A model generated the notes under the pieces. It was not told where the DNA came from. It did not search any database and was given only the letters and a program-made list of their open reading frames with translations. From contig DATMGU010000073.1 of NCBI GenBank assembly GCA_035555315.1, forward strand, positions 1 through 64,000: 64,000 bases of DNA. Direction: 5' to 3'. The translations under genes were made by a program, and so were the position numbers. Shown here piece by piece: positions 1-10,424 of this stretch (position 1 is its first letter; every line of letters begins with the position of its first letter). The stretch comes from DATMGU01 sp035555315. Its GTDB lineage: Bacteria; Pseudomonadota; Alphaproteobacteria; ATCC43930; CGMCC-115725.

Positions 1-528
1 CTCGTCTTCCAGCCGCTCCCGCAGCTCTCTTTCCCGCTGGTAGGCCTTGATCCCGGTGAGCTCGGCATTGATCGCCTGCTTCACGATGCGTCCGACCTGG
101 GCCTTGCGCCGGTGCCGGCGATCCGCCTCGGCCAGGGTTGCACGCTCCGCCTGCCTGTCCAGCGCCGCCGAGACCGCGCGTGGGGTCAACGGCCCCTCGG
201 CGATCCGCGCCTCCAGCGCCACCGTCTGCCGCACCGCGCGCGAAAGCCGCGTGAACACCAACCCCAGATCCGGTCCGGCCTTTTGCGGTGTCCCGGCCGG
301 CTCGGAAGCCGCCTTGGCCTGCTCCAGTGCCTGCCGTCCCACCGCCTCCGCCAGTTCCATGCCGATCTCGGCGAGCCGTTGCAGCATCCGCAGATGCCGC
401 TCGGTCCGCTCGCTCCTCTCCGAAGCGCGGGCACACCCCTCCATCCGCTCCGGGGAGGGACCGTTCGGGGCCGCGTCGCAGGAGGCGATCTCGGCCGGAT
501 CTATGGCTCGCGTCATGTCCATGAACAT
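1..528 (-). CDS. Hypothetical protein, paralogue of the gene at 60327-61250 (3' end outside window)
   Basis: The frame is open from an ATG at 528 to the window edge and encodes at least 176 residues closely similar to the complete paralogue at 60327-61250. The paralogue's upstream ATG at 61268 is not conserved here, while the ATG triplet group at 528/522/516 is, so 528 is the preferred start. The visible part is rich in Arg, Glu and Ala with long predicted helices and charged segments such as RERELRERLEDE, suggesting coiled coil. I recognise no enzyme motif. Differences from the paralogue are mostly conservative, so this copy looks intact as far as it can be read. Function unknown. Confidence 0.7.
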   Translation of the reverse strand, partial: MFMDMTRAIDPAEIASCDAAPNGPSPERMEGCARASERSERTERHLRMLQRLAEIGMELAEAVGRQALEQAKAASEPAGTPQKAGPDLGLVFTRLSRAVRQTVALEARIAEGPLTPRAVSAALDRQAERATLAEADRRHRRKAQVGRIVKQAINAELTGIKAYQRERELRERLEDE

Positions 529-683
529 AACAAGAACATGACGCGTATCGAGAGTCAAGGGCCGTTGCAGGGCCGTTGCAGGGCCGGCGGAGAACTCACC
601 TGCTCGACGCTTCATTCAGAAACACGGGGATGAGGGCCTAGGGAACCTGTTTATCATGCGCCCGTGGCCCTCGGCGCTGGAAC
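1..683 (+). repeat. Long direct repeat, left copy (incomplete at window edge)
   Basis: This stretch is nearly the same as 60724-61407 in the same orientation. The first 99 or so bases are identical, after which scattered substitutions appear. The similarity covers the 5' part of a hypothetical gene read leftward and about 150 bases upstream of it, and stops abruptly after a shared 'ggcgctggaacg'. The left end is cut by the window, so the full length of the duplication is unknown. This copy carries a short tandem 'gggccgttgca' repeat near 561-585 that the other copy has lost. Confidence 0.9.
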
Positions 684-923
684 GCATCTTCAATTCGCAT
701 GATGTTGCGAAGACTCTGTGAAAACACAAAATGATCTCGGACCGACTCTAGTCGATCCAGTCCCCGACATATTTGGATCGATAGAAATTCGCTGACGATC
801 AATATGCTCCCCATCTTCAAGACTGAAACAACATTTCAGAACCGAAACCAAATCATCGTACAGTAATGCATACGACCTCGTTTATTACGGAGTTGGTTTA
901 GTCGAATCGTCCACTCCTGATGA
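684..923. other. AT-richer gene-free stretch after the repeat
   Basis: The 240 bases between the end of the repeat and the sulfotransferase gene are visibly richer in A and T than the rest of the window. They contain only a 60-codon leftward frame at 638-820 with no recognisable features, which I do not call. The stretch presumably contains the promoter of the following gene, but I cannot point to a convincing -35/-10 pair. Confidence 0.5.
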
Positions 924-1967
924 ATGTCGGTTATGGTTAACGAATTATTACCATTATCTCCGGTGTTTCTACACAGCGGCTTCCGGTCCGGCAGCACGTG
1001 GTTTTGGAAGCGATTCCGTGTGGCGGAAAATAGCTACGCCTATTATGAACCATTCAACGAGGTTTTGGGCGGACTTACCCTCGACGACATTCCAAATTAC
1101 AAAACAACGGGCTGGGCATCTGGCCACCCCGACCTTATCGCTCCGTATTATGAGGAATTTCGCCCTCTGATACGCCCTGAAGGTGGGGTAATTGGCTTCC
1201 GGGACGAATTCGCCTACGGCCTTTACTACAATAAGGCCCCCCATGCGCCGCAACGCGAATACATTGAAACTCTGGCGCGACATGCGCGAGATCTTGGACG
1301 GGTGCCGGTGTTTGGTTTCTGCCGATCCTTTGGGCGGGTTCCGTGGTTGCGCCAGCATATTGCTGGCCGCCACATCGTCACACTGCGAAATCCAAAGGAT
1401 CAGTGGATCTCCTACTGCAACCAGCTCATCAAATACGATAACTCGTATTTCCAGTGTAGAGCGTATTTGATCGGCTATATCGGTTGGAAAACCGGGGTTT
1501 ATTCGAATTTTTATCAAGATCTGCCATTTCCGGATCTATTGAATGTCCCCGAACTGGAGCGGGGAAAGAAGTTCTTCTCCCATTTCGAATCCCTCGATAT
1601 GGGACAGCGTTGCCGAATATTCCTTCGGTCCTTCGCCCTGGACATGTTGATAGCGTTGCCACAGGCCGATCTGGTGGTCGACCTTGATCAACTGTCTGCC
1701 GATCCGGTGTATCGGCGCGACATGACCGAGCAACTCCGCACGCTGACCGGCCTGATGGACCTATCCTTCGATGACTGCGCTCTACCGCGCTCCGAGGTCG
1801 AAGACCCCGTGTGGACGATGGCTGTGGAACAAGAACGAGCCTTCCTCGATCATTTCTTCTCAACCCTGTCGCTGCCCGCCGAGGCATCGCGGGTGATCAA
1901 CCTTGTGAAGGATATGGTGATGCGAAAGGAGGAGTCTGCCACTTTCGCCGTTAGCCGCAGGGCCTGA
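924..1967 (+). CDS. Sulfotransferase-like protein
   Basis: This 347-residue protein has the two hallmarks of PAPS-dependent sulfotransferases. A P-loop-like 5'-phosphosulfate segment, HSGFRSGSTW, spans residues 17-26. A 3'-phosphate-binding segment with RNPKDQW lies at about residues 155-161. There is no signal peptide or clear membrane segment, so it is probably cytoplasmic and sulfates a small molecule, lipid or glycan precursor; the acceptor cannot be read from sequence. An alternative ATG lies at 933, and neither start has a strong ribosome binding site. Codon use and composition are more AT-rich than the surrounding genes, and it sits directly after the long repeat, which suggests acquisition by transfer. 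The downstream methyltransferase on the same strand may work with it. Confidence 0.72.
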   Translation: MSVMVNELLPLSPVFLHSGFRSGSTWFWKRFRVAENSYAYYEPFNEVLGGLTLDDIPNYKTTGWASGHPDLIAPYYEEFRPLIRPEGGVIGFRDEFAYGLYYNKAPHAPQREYIETLARHARDLGRVPVFGFCRSFGRVPWLRQHIAGRHIVTLRNPKDQWISYCNQLIKYDNSYFQCRAYLIGYIGWKTGVYSNFYQDLPFPDLLNVPELERGKKFFSHFESLDMGQRCRIFLRSFALDMLIALPQADLVVDLDQLSADPVYRRDMTEQLRTLTGLMDLSFDDCALPRSEVEDPVWTMAVEQERAFLDHFFSTLSLPAEASRVINLVKDMVMRKEESATFAVSRRA

Positions 1968-2011
1968 ACCGGGCTAGAAAGTCCATTTGGCTAGGCTCTC
2001 GAGGATATCCG

Positions 2012-2863
2012 ATGGACGGCCTCCCTTGGCGCGCCCGGCTGCGCCGGCTCCGTTTCGGTCTGGCGACGCTGCTGGGCTCCAAGCCTTACGGCTATTTCAT
2101 CCCTTATCGCTATGCTGGCGATACCTCGGATAGTGCCGTGTCCTATGACGGCATCGAGACCCTCCTTACCCAGCACGAAGCCGCCTTCCTCGCCTTGCTG
2201 GCCCGGATCGACGCGTATGCCGATATATTGCGCGGCTTCGACGGGCCGCCGCCGGAACCGCGCTGGCAGCAGGATTGGTTTCCACGGCTGGACGGCGCCG
2301 TAGCCTATACGCTGGTGCGGGAGCGCCGGCCGCGTCGGATCGTCGAGGTGGGATCCGGGCATTCGACGCGGTTTCTCATGCGGGCCATCCGAGATGGCGG
2401 CTTTGACTGCGCGGTGACCTCGATCGATCCGGCGCCGCGCGCGGATGTGGCTTCCCTGCCCCTGACCGCCATCCGTGCGACCGTGCAACAGGCCGATCGC
2501 CAGCCCTTCCGATCGCTCGCGGCCGGCGACATGCTGTTCATCGACAGCAGCCATATCCTGATGCCTGGCAGCGATGTGGATCTGCTGTTCACCGACATCC
2601 TGCCGCGTCTGCCCGCTGGAGTGCTGGTGCATATCCACGATATCCTGCTGCCCGACGACTACCCACCCGAATGGCGCTGGCGCGGCTATAACGAGCAATC
2701 GGCGGTGGCCCTGCTGCTGGGCGGCGGCTATCATCCGCTTTTCGCCAGCCACTACGTCGCGACACGGCTGCGCGGCGAGGTTGCCCAGACGGTGGTGGGC
2801 CGCTTGCCGCTGCCGGACGGCGCTCGGGAGACCAGCCTGTGGCTTGAGAAGACCGTGACGTGA
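2012..2863 (+). CDS. Class I SAM-dependent methyltransferase
   Basis: This 283-residue protein has a glycine-rich SAM-binding motif, IVEVGSGHSTRFL, at about residues 110-122, followed by an acidic residue after the next strand and a MLFIDSSHI strand typical of the Methyltransf_24 group. The substrate is unknown. The start at 2012 follows a GAGGAT ribosome binding site. It lies 44 bases downstream of the sulfotransferase gene on the same strand, so co-transcription and a joint role in modifying a surface or secondary metabolite are possible, but this is inference. GC content is back to the local average here. Confidence 0.75.
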   Translation: MDGLPWRARLRRLRFGLATLLGSKPYGYFIPYRYAGDTSDSAVSYDGIETLLTQHEAAFLALLARIDAYADILRGFDGPPPEPRWQQDWFPRLDGAVAYTLVRERRPRRIVEVGSGHSTRFLMRAIRDGGFDCAVTSIDPAPRADVASLPLTAIRATVQQADRQPFRSLAAGDMLFIDSSHILMPGSDVDLLFTDILPRLPAGVLVHIHDILLPDDYPPEWRWRGYNEQSAVALLLGGGYHPLFASHYVATRLRGEVAQTVVGRLPLPDGARETSLWLEKTVT

Positions 2864-2947
2864 CATGCCGCGATCCGTGAATGCCCGCGCCGGTTTTCGT
2901 TTCGGGCTTGCACGGTTTCTTCACCAATCCGTGCCACCCTCGCCTGC

Positions 2948-3334
2948 ATGGCATGGTCCTGCAAATCACTCCTTTTCGTGCTGGCGGCCTGCCTGTCCGG
3001 CGCATCATCCGGCGCATCGGCGACCGAGACGGTGGTCAACTCGCAGCGGCCCTATTGGAAGGTCGGCGATTCCGACAAGTCGCTCAGCACGGCCTGTGCG
3101 ATCGGTAATTTCAACGAGCGCGAGCCCGGCCGCTATAACGCTCGGTTTTTCGGCAAGCAGGGCGGCATGGTGCTCGGCATCGCCAAAGGCACCGGCTTCA
3201 ACCTGTACGACCCGAACCATATGGCCAAGCGGACCGAGGATTACTTCTTCCGGTATTCCGGCAGCACGGCTTGCCAAGTCTTCGTCGGGGGCCGGCATCT
3301 CGCTGGCACCCAGTCGGGCGTGCCAAAACCCTAA
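2948..3334 (+). CDS. Small secreted hypothetical protein
   Basis: The 128-residue product starts with a basic n-region and a hydrophobic core (LLFVLAACLSG) ending near ASA, which fits a Sec signal peptide cleaved at about residue 25. A cysteine inside the hydrophobic region gives some chance of a lipoprotein. The mature part is polar with two cysteines that could form a disulfide. No family is recognised. It is convergent with the methyltransferase gene that ends at 3344, leaving only nine bases between the two. Confidence 0.55.
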   Translation: MAWSCKSLLFVLAACLSGASSGASATETVVNSQRPYWKVGDSDKSLSTACAIGNFNEREPGRYNARFFGKQGGMVLGIAKGTGFNLYDPNHMAKRTEDYFFRYSGSTACQVFVGGRHLAGTQSGVPKP

Positions 3335-3343
3335 ACCGGCTGC

Positions 3344-3967
3344 TTAGACGCCCTTTTCGTTGGTACAGCGCAGCAGCGTCCAATACCCGAATAGATTGCT
3401 CGGGTGCATCTCACGCACCTGAAAGCCGGTATTGCGCATGAAATCCTTGAGTGGGAAATCGGCATGGAAGCCGATCCAGCGGGCGAGCGGCGCCAATTGC
3501 CGCTCGATGTAATTCATCGCCGGGTTGGCGCTGGAGAAATGATTGACCAGGATGATCCGGCCGCCCGGCACGCAGACCCGCTGCACCTCGGCGGCGAAGG
3601 CGCGGACATCCGGCACCGTCGACGCCACGTAGAGCGCGATTACCGCGTCGAAGCTGTTATCGGCGAAGCTCATCGCCTGCGCGTTCATCTCGATCAGGTC
3701 GACATTCTCGAGCCGTAGCCGGGCGGTGCGCTCGCGTGCCTTTTTCAGCATGTGGGGCGACACGTCGATACCGGTGACCGCGGCATCCGATCGGAAATAA
3801 CCGAGCGATAAGCCGGTGCCGACACCGACCTCCAGCACACGCTGCGACGGCCGGTCATTCAACATCCGAACAGCCGCGCGACGGCCAGGATGGGTGATCG
3901 GTCCGAAGACAAGATCATAGGTGGCGGAGAGATTGCGATAGGTTCGAACAGTATCGTCGAGATTCAC
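3344..3967 (-). CDS. pmtA: PmtA-like phospholipid N-methyltransferase
   Basis: The 207-residue protein is a class I methyltransferase with motif I VLEVGVGTGLSLGYF at residues 44-58 and later motifs DAVIALYVAST and GGRIILVNHF. Overall it resembles the Rhodobacter-type phosphatidylethanolamine N-methyltransferase, which converts phosphatidylethanolamine stepwise to phosphatidylcholine at the membrane. UbiE-type enzymes are the main alternative, because they share this fold. The start is a GTG at 3967 with GGGAG a few bases upstream. It is a single-gene unit by spacing. The gene symbol is a family-level assignment. Confidence 0.7.
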   Translation of the reverse strand: MNLDDTVRTYRNLSATYDLVFGPITHPGRRAAVRMLNDRPSQRVLEVGVGTGLSLGYFRSDAAVTGIDVSPHMLKKARERTARLRLENVDLIEMNAQAMSFADNSFDAVIALYVASTVPDVRAFAAEVQRVCVPGGRIILVNHFSSANPAMNYIERQLAPLARWIGFHADFPLKDFMRNTGFQVREMHPSNLFGYWTLLRCTNEKGV

Positions 3968-4112
3968 CGCCCACTCCCGTGCTCATCACCTAAAGGGAGC
4001 CATAGTCGTTACGCGGAACCGACGCTCTTGGTCGCCGTTCCGCGGTCCTGGCTCCTCGATACCGTCATGGATAACGAACTCGTCACAACACCGCAACATA
4101 AGCTCTGCAGAT

Positions 4113-4148
4113 AAAGACAAAAGCCGCCACGGCGATGCCGGGCGGCTT
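4113..4148 (-). terminator. Rho-independent terminator of the cold-shock gene
   Basis: Read on the minus strand, an AAGCCGCC / GGCGGCTT stem of eight perfect pairs (4121-4128 with 4141-4148) encloses a 12-base loop. It is followed by a T-rich run (TTTTGTCTTT). It lies 35 bases beyond the stop codon of the cold-shock gene. Confidence 0.85.
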
Positions 4149-4183
4149 CTTCGATAAGACCGGTCCGATGAGATCGGCGGCAA

Positions 4184-4726
4184 CTAGAGGAGCGTAACGC
4201 GGTCCGCTTCCAGACCTTTTTTGCCGTCGACCACATCGACCCGCACGCGGACCCCCGGATCGAGGGTCGCAAGACCGCTGCGCCGCAAGGCGGTGATGTG
4301 GATGAAAACGTCCTTGCCGCCGCCATCCGGCGAGATGAAGCCGAAGCCCTTCTCCGGCTCGAACCATTTGACCGCACCATCGAGCGACGAACCGGTTCGG
4401 GGCCCGCCCATGCCGCCGCGATCGGCCCCCCGGTCGCGCCGCTCGACCGGGGCGACGGCGGTGGAATTATCGATCTCGATGACGTTCACGACCAACGGGC
4501 CCTTGGCCCCGGCGCCGATCTCGCAGGTCAAGGAGGCGCCTTCGCGGATATCGTCGAAACCAGCCCGCCGCAGGATCGCCATCGGCAGAAACGCATCCTG
4601 CGTCCCGTCGGAGGGGGTGACGAACCCAAAGCCCTTGGAAGGATTGAACCATTTCACCGTCGCCTCCACACGGCGTCCAGATGAGGGATCATCATTGTGA
4701 GGAAAGCCTGGGCGCCGGTCGTACAT
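4184..4726 (-). CDS. Tandem cold-shock-domain protein
   Basis: The 180-residue protein contains two cold-shock domains joined by an Arg/Gly-rich linker at about residues 92-114. Domain 1 (about 20-86) carries VKWFNPSKGFGFV, and domain 2 (about 117-180) carries VKWFEPEKGFGFI and VFIH. Both keep the RNP1 motif KGFGF. The RNP2 motif is canonical in domain 2 (VFIH) but altered to AFLP in domain 1, so the domains may bind RNA differently. Two-domain cold-shock proteins are common in alphaproteobacteria and act as RNA chaperones. The ATG at 4726 is preferred because the open frame upstream of it is not cold-shock-like. A strong terminator follows. Confidence 0.9.
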   Translation of the reverse strand: MYDRRPGFPHNDDPSSGRRVEATVKWFNPSKGFGFVTPSDGTQDAFLPMAILRRAGFDDIREGASLTCEIGAGAKGPLVVNVIEIDNSTAVAPVERRDRGADRGGMGGPRTGSSLDGAVKWFEPEKGFGFISPDGGGKDVFIHITALRRSGLATLDPGVRVRVDVVDGKKGLEADRVTLL

Positions 4727-4913
4727 GGGAACTCTGAGGCGAGTTGTTGGTCTATCGATAATAGCTAAAAAATCAACACGCACCAGCCTTCCCGGAGTCG
4801 TGGTGTCAAGTTTTTTCGTGTTACCTGACGCTTGTCGCGCCGATACCAGTAATCGGCACGACAAGCGGCTTAGTGACTAGCTGTAGACGCTGCCATCATT
4901 GAGCAGGGCCACG

Positions 4914-5762
4914 TCAGAGGCCGAACGGCACAACCTTTTGGGTCTGCTCGCCCAGCCCGGCTATCCCGAGATGCATGACATCGCCGGCTTTCAGGAATTG
5001 CGGCGGCTTCATGCCCATGCCGACGCCGGGCGGCGTGCCGGTACTGATGACGTCGCCGGGCAGCAAGGTCATGAAGTGGCTGATATAACTCACCAGATGC
5101 TGCACCCCGTAGATCATCGTGCGCGTATTGCCGGTTTGCCGCCTCGTGCCGCTCACATCGAGAAACATATCGAGCGCCTGCGGATCGGGGATCTCGTCGC
5201 GCGTCACCATCCATGGACCTACCGGCCCGAAGGTATCGGCGCTCTTGCCCTTGGTCCATTGGCCCTGGCGTTCGATCTGAAACGCCCGTTCGGACACGTC
5301 GTTGACCACGCAATACCCCGCGACATAGTCGAAGCTATGCTCGATCGGGACATAGCTGGCGCGGGTGCCGATGACGATGCCGAGTTCGACCTCCCAATCG
5401 GTCTTATCGCCGCCGCGCGGCAGCATGACCGCGTCGTTCGGGCCGACAATGCACGTCGTCGCCTTCATGAACAGGATCGGCTCCGACGGGATCTGCGCAC
5501 CGGTCTCCGCCGCGTGATCCGAATAGTTGAGGCCGACGCAGACCAGCTTGGAAATCGACCCGACGCAGGGGCCGATCCGCGGTGTACCGCCGACCGTCGG
5601 CAGGCTGTCCGGATCGAGCTTGGCCAGTTCCGCCAGCCGGGCAGGCGCCAGAACAGCACCATCGATATCGGGGACGATTCCACTGAGATCGCGGATGCGT
5701 CCAGCCTTATCGAGTAGCCCGGGTTTCTCCTGACCGACAGGGCCATAGCGAAGCAGTTTCAT
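4914..5762 (-). CDS. Fumarylacetoacetate hydrolase family protein
   Basis: This 282-residue protein has the full FAH catalytic fold in its C-terminal two thirds. Visible motifs are VGLNYSDHA, the metal-binding WEVELGIVIG, YCVVNDVSERAFQ and the closing GDVISTGTPPGVG. Such enzymes cleave C-C bonds, isomerise or hydrate acylpyruvate-like acids. Close relatives are annotated 2-hydroxyhepta-2,4-diene-1,7-dioate isomerase or ureidoglycolate lyase, and the sequence alone does not decide. A GAGGGAG ribosome binding site precedes the ATG at 5762. It lies just downstream of recQ on the same strand, but the functions look unrelated. Confidence 0.85.
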   Translation of the reverse strand: MKLLRYGPVGQEKPGLLDKAGRIRDLSGIVPDIDGAVLAPARLAELAKLDPDSLPTVGGTPRIGPCVGSISKLVCVGLNYSDHAAETGAQIPSEPILFMKATTCIVGPNDAVMLPRGGDKTDWEVELGIVIGTRASYVPIEHSFDYVAGYCVVNDVSERAFQIERQGQWTKGKSADTFGPVGPWMVTRDEIPDPQALDMFLDVSGTRRQTGNTRTMIYGVQHLVSYISHFMTLLPGDVISTGTPPGVGMGMKPPQFLKAGDVMHLGIAGLGEQTQKVVPFGL

Positions 5763-5799
5763 AGTGTTACACTCCCTCTTTGATGGATTATGTTAGCGT

Positions 5800-7680
5800 T
5801 TATTCGGCTTCGGCGAAGCGGGCGACCACACCGAGGAACGCATCGCCATAACGCTCCAGCTTGCTGCGGCCGACGCCGGGGATCTGCGCCATCGCGGCGG
5901 CGTCGCGCGGGCGCTGACGGACCATCTCGACCAACGTCGCGTCGTGAAAAATAACATAGGGTGGCAGGCTTTGGGAGCGCGCCAGCTCCAGCCGTTTGTC
6001 GCGCAGGGCTTGCCACAGCGGCTCGTCGCCCGGCGCCAGCACGGCGGCGGCCGAACTGCGCACGGCCTTCTCGGTACTCCGCTTGGCCGGTTTGGTTTCC
6101 GTGCGGAATTCGACCTTGATATCGCCGCGCACGACCTCGGCGGCACTCTGGCCGAGATGCAGGCCGCCATGACCTTCCACATCGACGGCGAGATGACCGG
6201 CTGCGACCAATTGCCGGAAGATCGACTGCCAGGCCGTTCGGCTGAGCTCGGCACCGACCCCGAAAGTCTTGATCGCGTTATGGCCCAATTGAACGACCCG
6301 CTCCGTCGCCTTGCCCAGCAGCACGTCGATGAGATGTCCGCTCCCGAAGCGCTGCCCGGTACGATAGACTGCCGAAAGCGCCTTCTGCGCGGCGATCGTG
6401 CCGTCCCAGCGGGTCACGGGGCTGAGGCATAGATCGCAATTGCCGCAGCGTTCCGGCGCCTGATCGCCGAAATAGCCGACCAGCACCCGACGCCGGCAGG
6501 TCGCGGTCTCGCAATAGCCGAGCAGCGCTTCGAGCTTCTGTAGCTCGACCCGCTTCTGCCGCTCGTCGAGGTCGGAACTCGCGACCATCTGCTTCAGGCT
6601 GATGACGTCGCCCAGCCCGTAGGTCATCCACGCATCGGCCGGCAGCCCGTCACGCCCGGCGCGCCCGGTTTCCTGGTAATACGCCTCCAGACTGCGCGGC
6701 ACGTCGAGATGCGCCACGAAGCGGACATTCGGCTTGTCGATCCCCATGCCGAACGCGACGGTCGCCACGACGATGATGCCTTCTTCGCGGACAAAGCGTT
6801 CCTGATGGCGCTGCCGGGTATCCGGGTTGAGGCCCGCGTGATAGGGCAGCGCCAGCCGGCCATGGCTCGATAGCCAATCGGCGATCTCGTCGACCTTGCG
6901 GCGCGACAGGCAATAGACGATGCCGGCATCCTCGGCATGTTCGGCCCGCAAAAAGGCCAGAAGCTGACCCTTGGCATCCGCCTTATCGACGACTCGATAG
7001 GTGATGTTCGGCCGGTCGAAGCCCGACACGAAGACCCGGGCATTGCCCAGCTGCAACCGTTCGACAATATCCTTGCGCGTCGGGCCGTCCGCCGTCGCGG
7101 TGAGGGCGATGCGCGGTACGTTCGGATAACGGCTGTGCAGAATCGAGAGCTGACGGTATTCGGGCCGGAAGTTATGCCCCCATTGCGACACGCAATGCGC
7201 CTCGTCGATCGCGAACAAGGCAACCTTCACCTCGTCCAGCAGATCGAGAAACCCATCGGTGGTCAGCCGTTCGGGCGCCACATAGACGAGATCGAGATTG
7301 TCGCGGCGCATGGCCTCCTCGATCGCCCGCCCCTCGCCCGGCGCCAGGCTGGAGTTCAGATAGGCGGCGCGGACCCCAGCCTGGCGCAACGCGTCGACCT
7401 GATCCTTCATCAACGCGATCAGCGGCGAGACGACGATGGCGAGACCCGGCCTGACCAGTGCCGGGATCTGATAGCAGAGCGATTTGCCGCCACCGGTCGG
7501 CATCAGCACCAGCGCGTCGCCGCCCTCGATGACATGGCCGATGATATCGGCCTGTGGATCACGAAACGAGTCGAAGCCGAAAACCTGGCGCAATATTTGA
7601 AGCGCCCGATCCTGGCCGGCGGCAGGTTGCGGCGAAAGCGGATCGCCAGCGGGCTGGCGATCTTTGGAGGGCTGAAGCAT
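5800..7680 (-). CDS. recQ: ATP-dependent DNA helicase RecQ
   Basis: This 626-residue helicase unwinds DNA with 3'-5' polarity during recombination and repair. Walker A (PTGGGKS) is at residues 61-67, the DEAH box at 159-162, and SAT-type motif ALTATA follows. The RQC zinc-binding cysteines are in the CETATC and CGNCDLC segments. A C-terminal HRDC domain ends with QIPGVGRSKLERYG. Length and domain order are those of E. coli RecQ. No strong ribosome binding site is visible at 7680. It is divergent from the ABC-F gene, with 129 bases between them. Confidence 0.95.
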   Translation of the reverse strand: MLQPSKDRQPAGDPLSPQPAAGQDRALQILRQVFGFDSFRDPQADIIGHVIEGGDALVLMPTGGGKSLCYQIPALVRPGLAIVVSPLIALMKDQVDALRQAGVRAAYLNSSLAPGEGRAIEEAMRRDNLDLVYVAPERLTTDGFLDLLDEVKVALFAIDEAHCVSQWGHNFRPEYRQLSILHSRYPNVPRIALTATADGPTRKDIVERLQLGNARVFVSGFDRPNITYRVVDKADAKGQLLAFLRAEHAEDAGIVYCLSRRKVDEIADWLSSHGRLALPYHAGLNPDTRQRHQERFVREEGIIVVATVAFGMGIDKPNVRFVAHLDVPRSLEAYYQETGRAGRDGLPADAWMTYGLGDVISLKQMVASSDLDERQKRVELQKLEALLGYCETATCRRRVLVGYFGDQAPERCGNCDLCLSPVTRWDGTIAAQKALSAVYRTGQRFGSGHLIDVLLGKATERVVQLGHNAIKTFGVGAELSRTAWQSIFRQLVAAGHLAVDVEGHGGLHLGQSAAEVVRGDIKVEFRTETKPAKRSTEKAVRSSAAAVLAPGDEPLWQALRDKRLELARSQSLPPYVIFHDATLVEMVRQRPRDAAAMAQIPGVGRSKLERYGDAFLGVVARFAEAE

Positions 7681-7809
7681 GCGGTGGAGACTGCCAGTGG
7701 ATGCTGGGAAAATCGATGGTTAATTCGTTGTGATGTCGTTCCGCACTCTTCAGCTCTGCGGATACCCGCCGCCACAAACGGCATTGAATGTGCTATCACC
7801 CGCCCCATC

Positions 7810-9675
<1,866 letters not shown>

Positions 9676-9715
9676 GCGGGCTGCCTGGCTGGCCGGCCGC
9701 TTTCGGCTGCTCTTG

Positions 9716-10315
9716 ATGGAGCCGTTGGCGAACTGGATCACCGATTTCGGTGACAGCGCGGTTCTCCTGCCGATCGCGGCGGCCTGTTTTTTTGCGCTGC
9801 TGAGCTGGCAGCCGCGCCGCACCGCCTTCGCATGGGCGGTCGCGATCGGGCTGTGCGGCATGTCGATGATCTTGCTGAAGCTCGGCATGCATGCCTGTGG
9901 CCAAGTGATCGTATCGGACGGCACGATCACCAGCCCCAGCGGCCATACGGCACTCAGCACGACCGTCTATGGCGCCCTCACCGTCCTGCTGGTCGGCAGC
10001 CTCGACCGGCTATGGCCGCGGCTTGGTGCCGCGCTGCTGGGTATTCTGGCGGTCGGTGCCATCGCCTTCTCTCGAATCCTGGTCTTGGCGCATACACCGC
10101 AGGAGGTCATGGTGGGGCTCGTGGTCGGCCTCGCCTGCGTCGGCGTCTTCGCGCTCGGTCATCAGGGAGGCAGGCTCGCGAAGCCGCGCTTAGCCCAGCT
10201 CGGCCTCATCGTCGTCGTCGCCCTGGTCTTCCTGCATGGCCAGCGCGCCAATGCCGAGAGCGTGCTGATCCAGTTGGCCCACCTCCTGCGCGGCAATATC
10301 AGCGCCTGCGGTTGA
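9716..10315 (+). CDS. PAP2 superfamily membrane phosphatase
   Basis: About 199 residues with five or six hydrophobic helices and the acid phosphatase motifs PSGHTALS and SRILVLAHTPQEV, in which the histidines are catalytic. The usual first motif (KxxxxxxRP) is weak: only a lysine in LLKLGMHACGQ is a candidate. Members dephosphorylate lipid phosphates such as undecaprenyl pyrophosphate or phosphatidic acid at the membrane. A TTG at 9713 directly precedes the ATG at 9716, and I take the ATG. It follows the ABC-F gene by 40 bases. Confidence 0.8.
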   Translation: MEPLANWITDFGDSAVLLPIAAACFFALLSWQPRRTAFAWAVAIGLCGMSMILLKLGMHACGQVIVSDGTITSPSGHTALSTTVYGALTVLLVGSLDRLWPRLGAALLGILAVGAIAFSRILVLAHTPQEVMVGLVVGLACVGVFALGHQGGRLAKPRLAQLGLIVVVALVFLHGQRANAESVLIQLAHLLRGNISACG

Positions 10316-10349
10316 CGTTGCTTCCCTTCACACGCGGGCCGCATGGCCT

Positions 10350-10379
10350 ATATTCACTCAGCCGATATTCACTCGGCCG
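10350..10379. promoter_or_regulatory. Tandem 15-bp repeats upstream of dps
   Basis: Two head-to-tail copies of ATATTCACTC(A/G)GCCG occupy 10350-10364 and 10365-10379, differing at one base. A third partial ATAT follows. They end 45 bases before the dps start codon. A direct-repeat operator or a promoter element is possible; no known regulator consensus is recognised. Confidence 0.5.
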
Positions 10380-10424
10380 ATATCGCCTCTGCCTCGACAT
10401 CCCTACCTCACGAAAGGCTGGACC

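Noticed and set aside
638..820. A 60-codon leftward frame in the AT-rich stretch after the left repeat
   Set aside because: No ribosome binding site, no recognisable domain, and it begins in repeat-derived sequence that is not open in the other copy.
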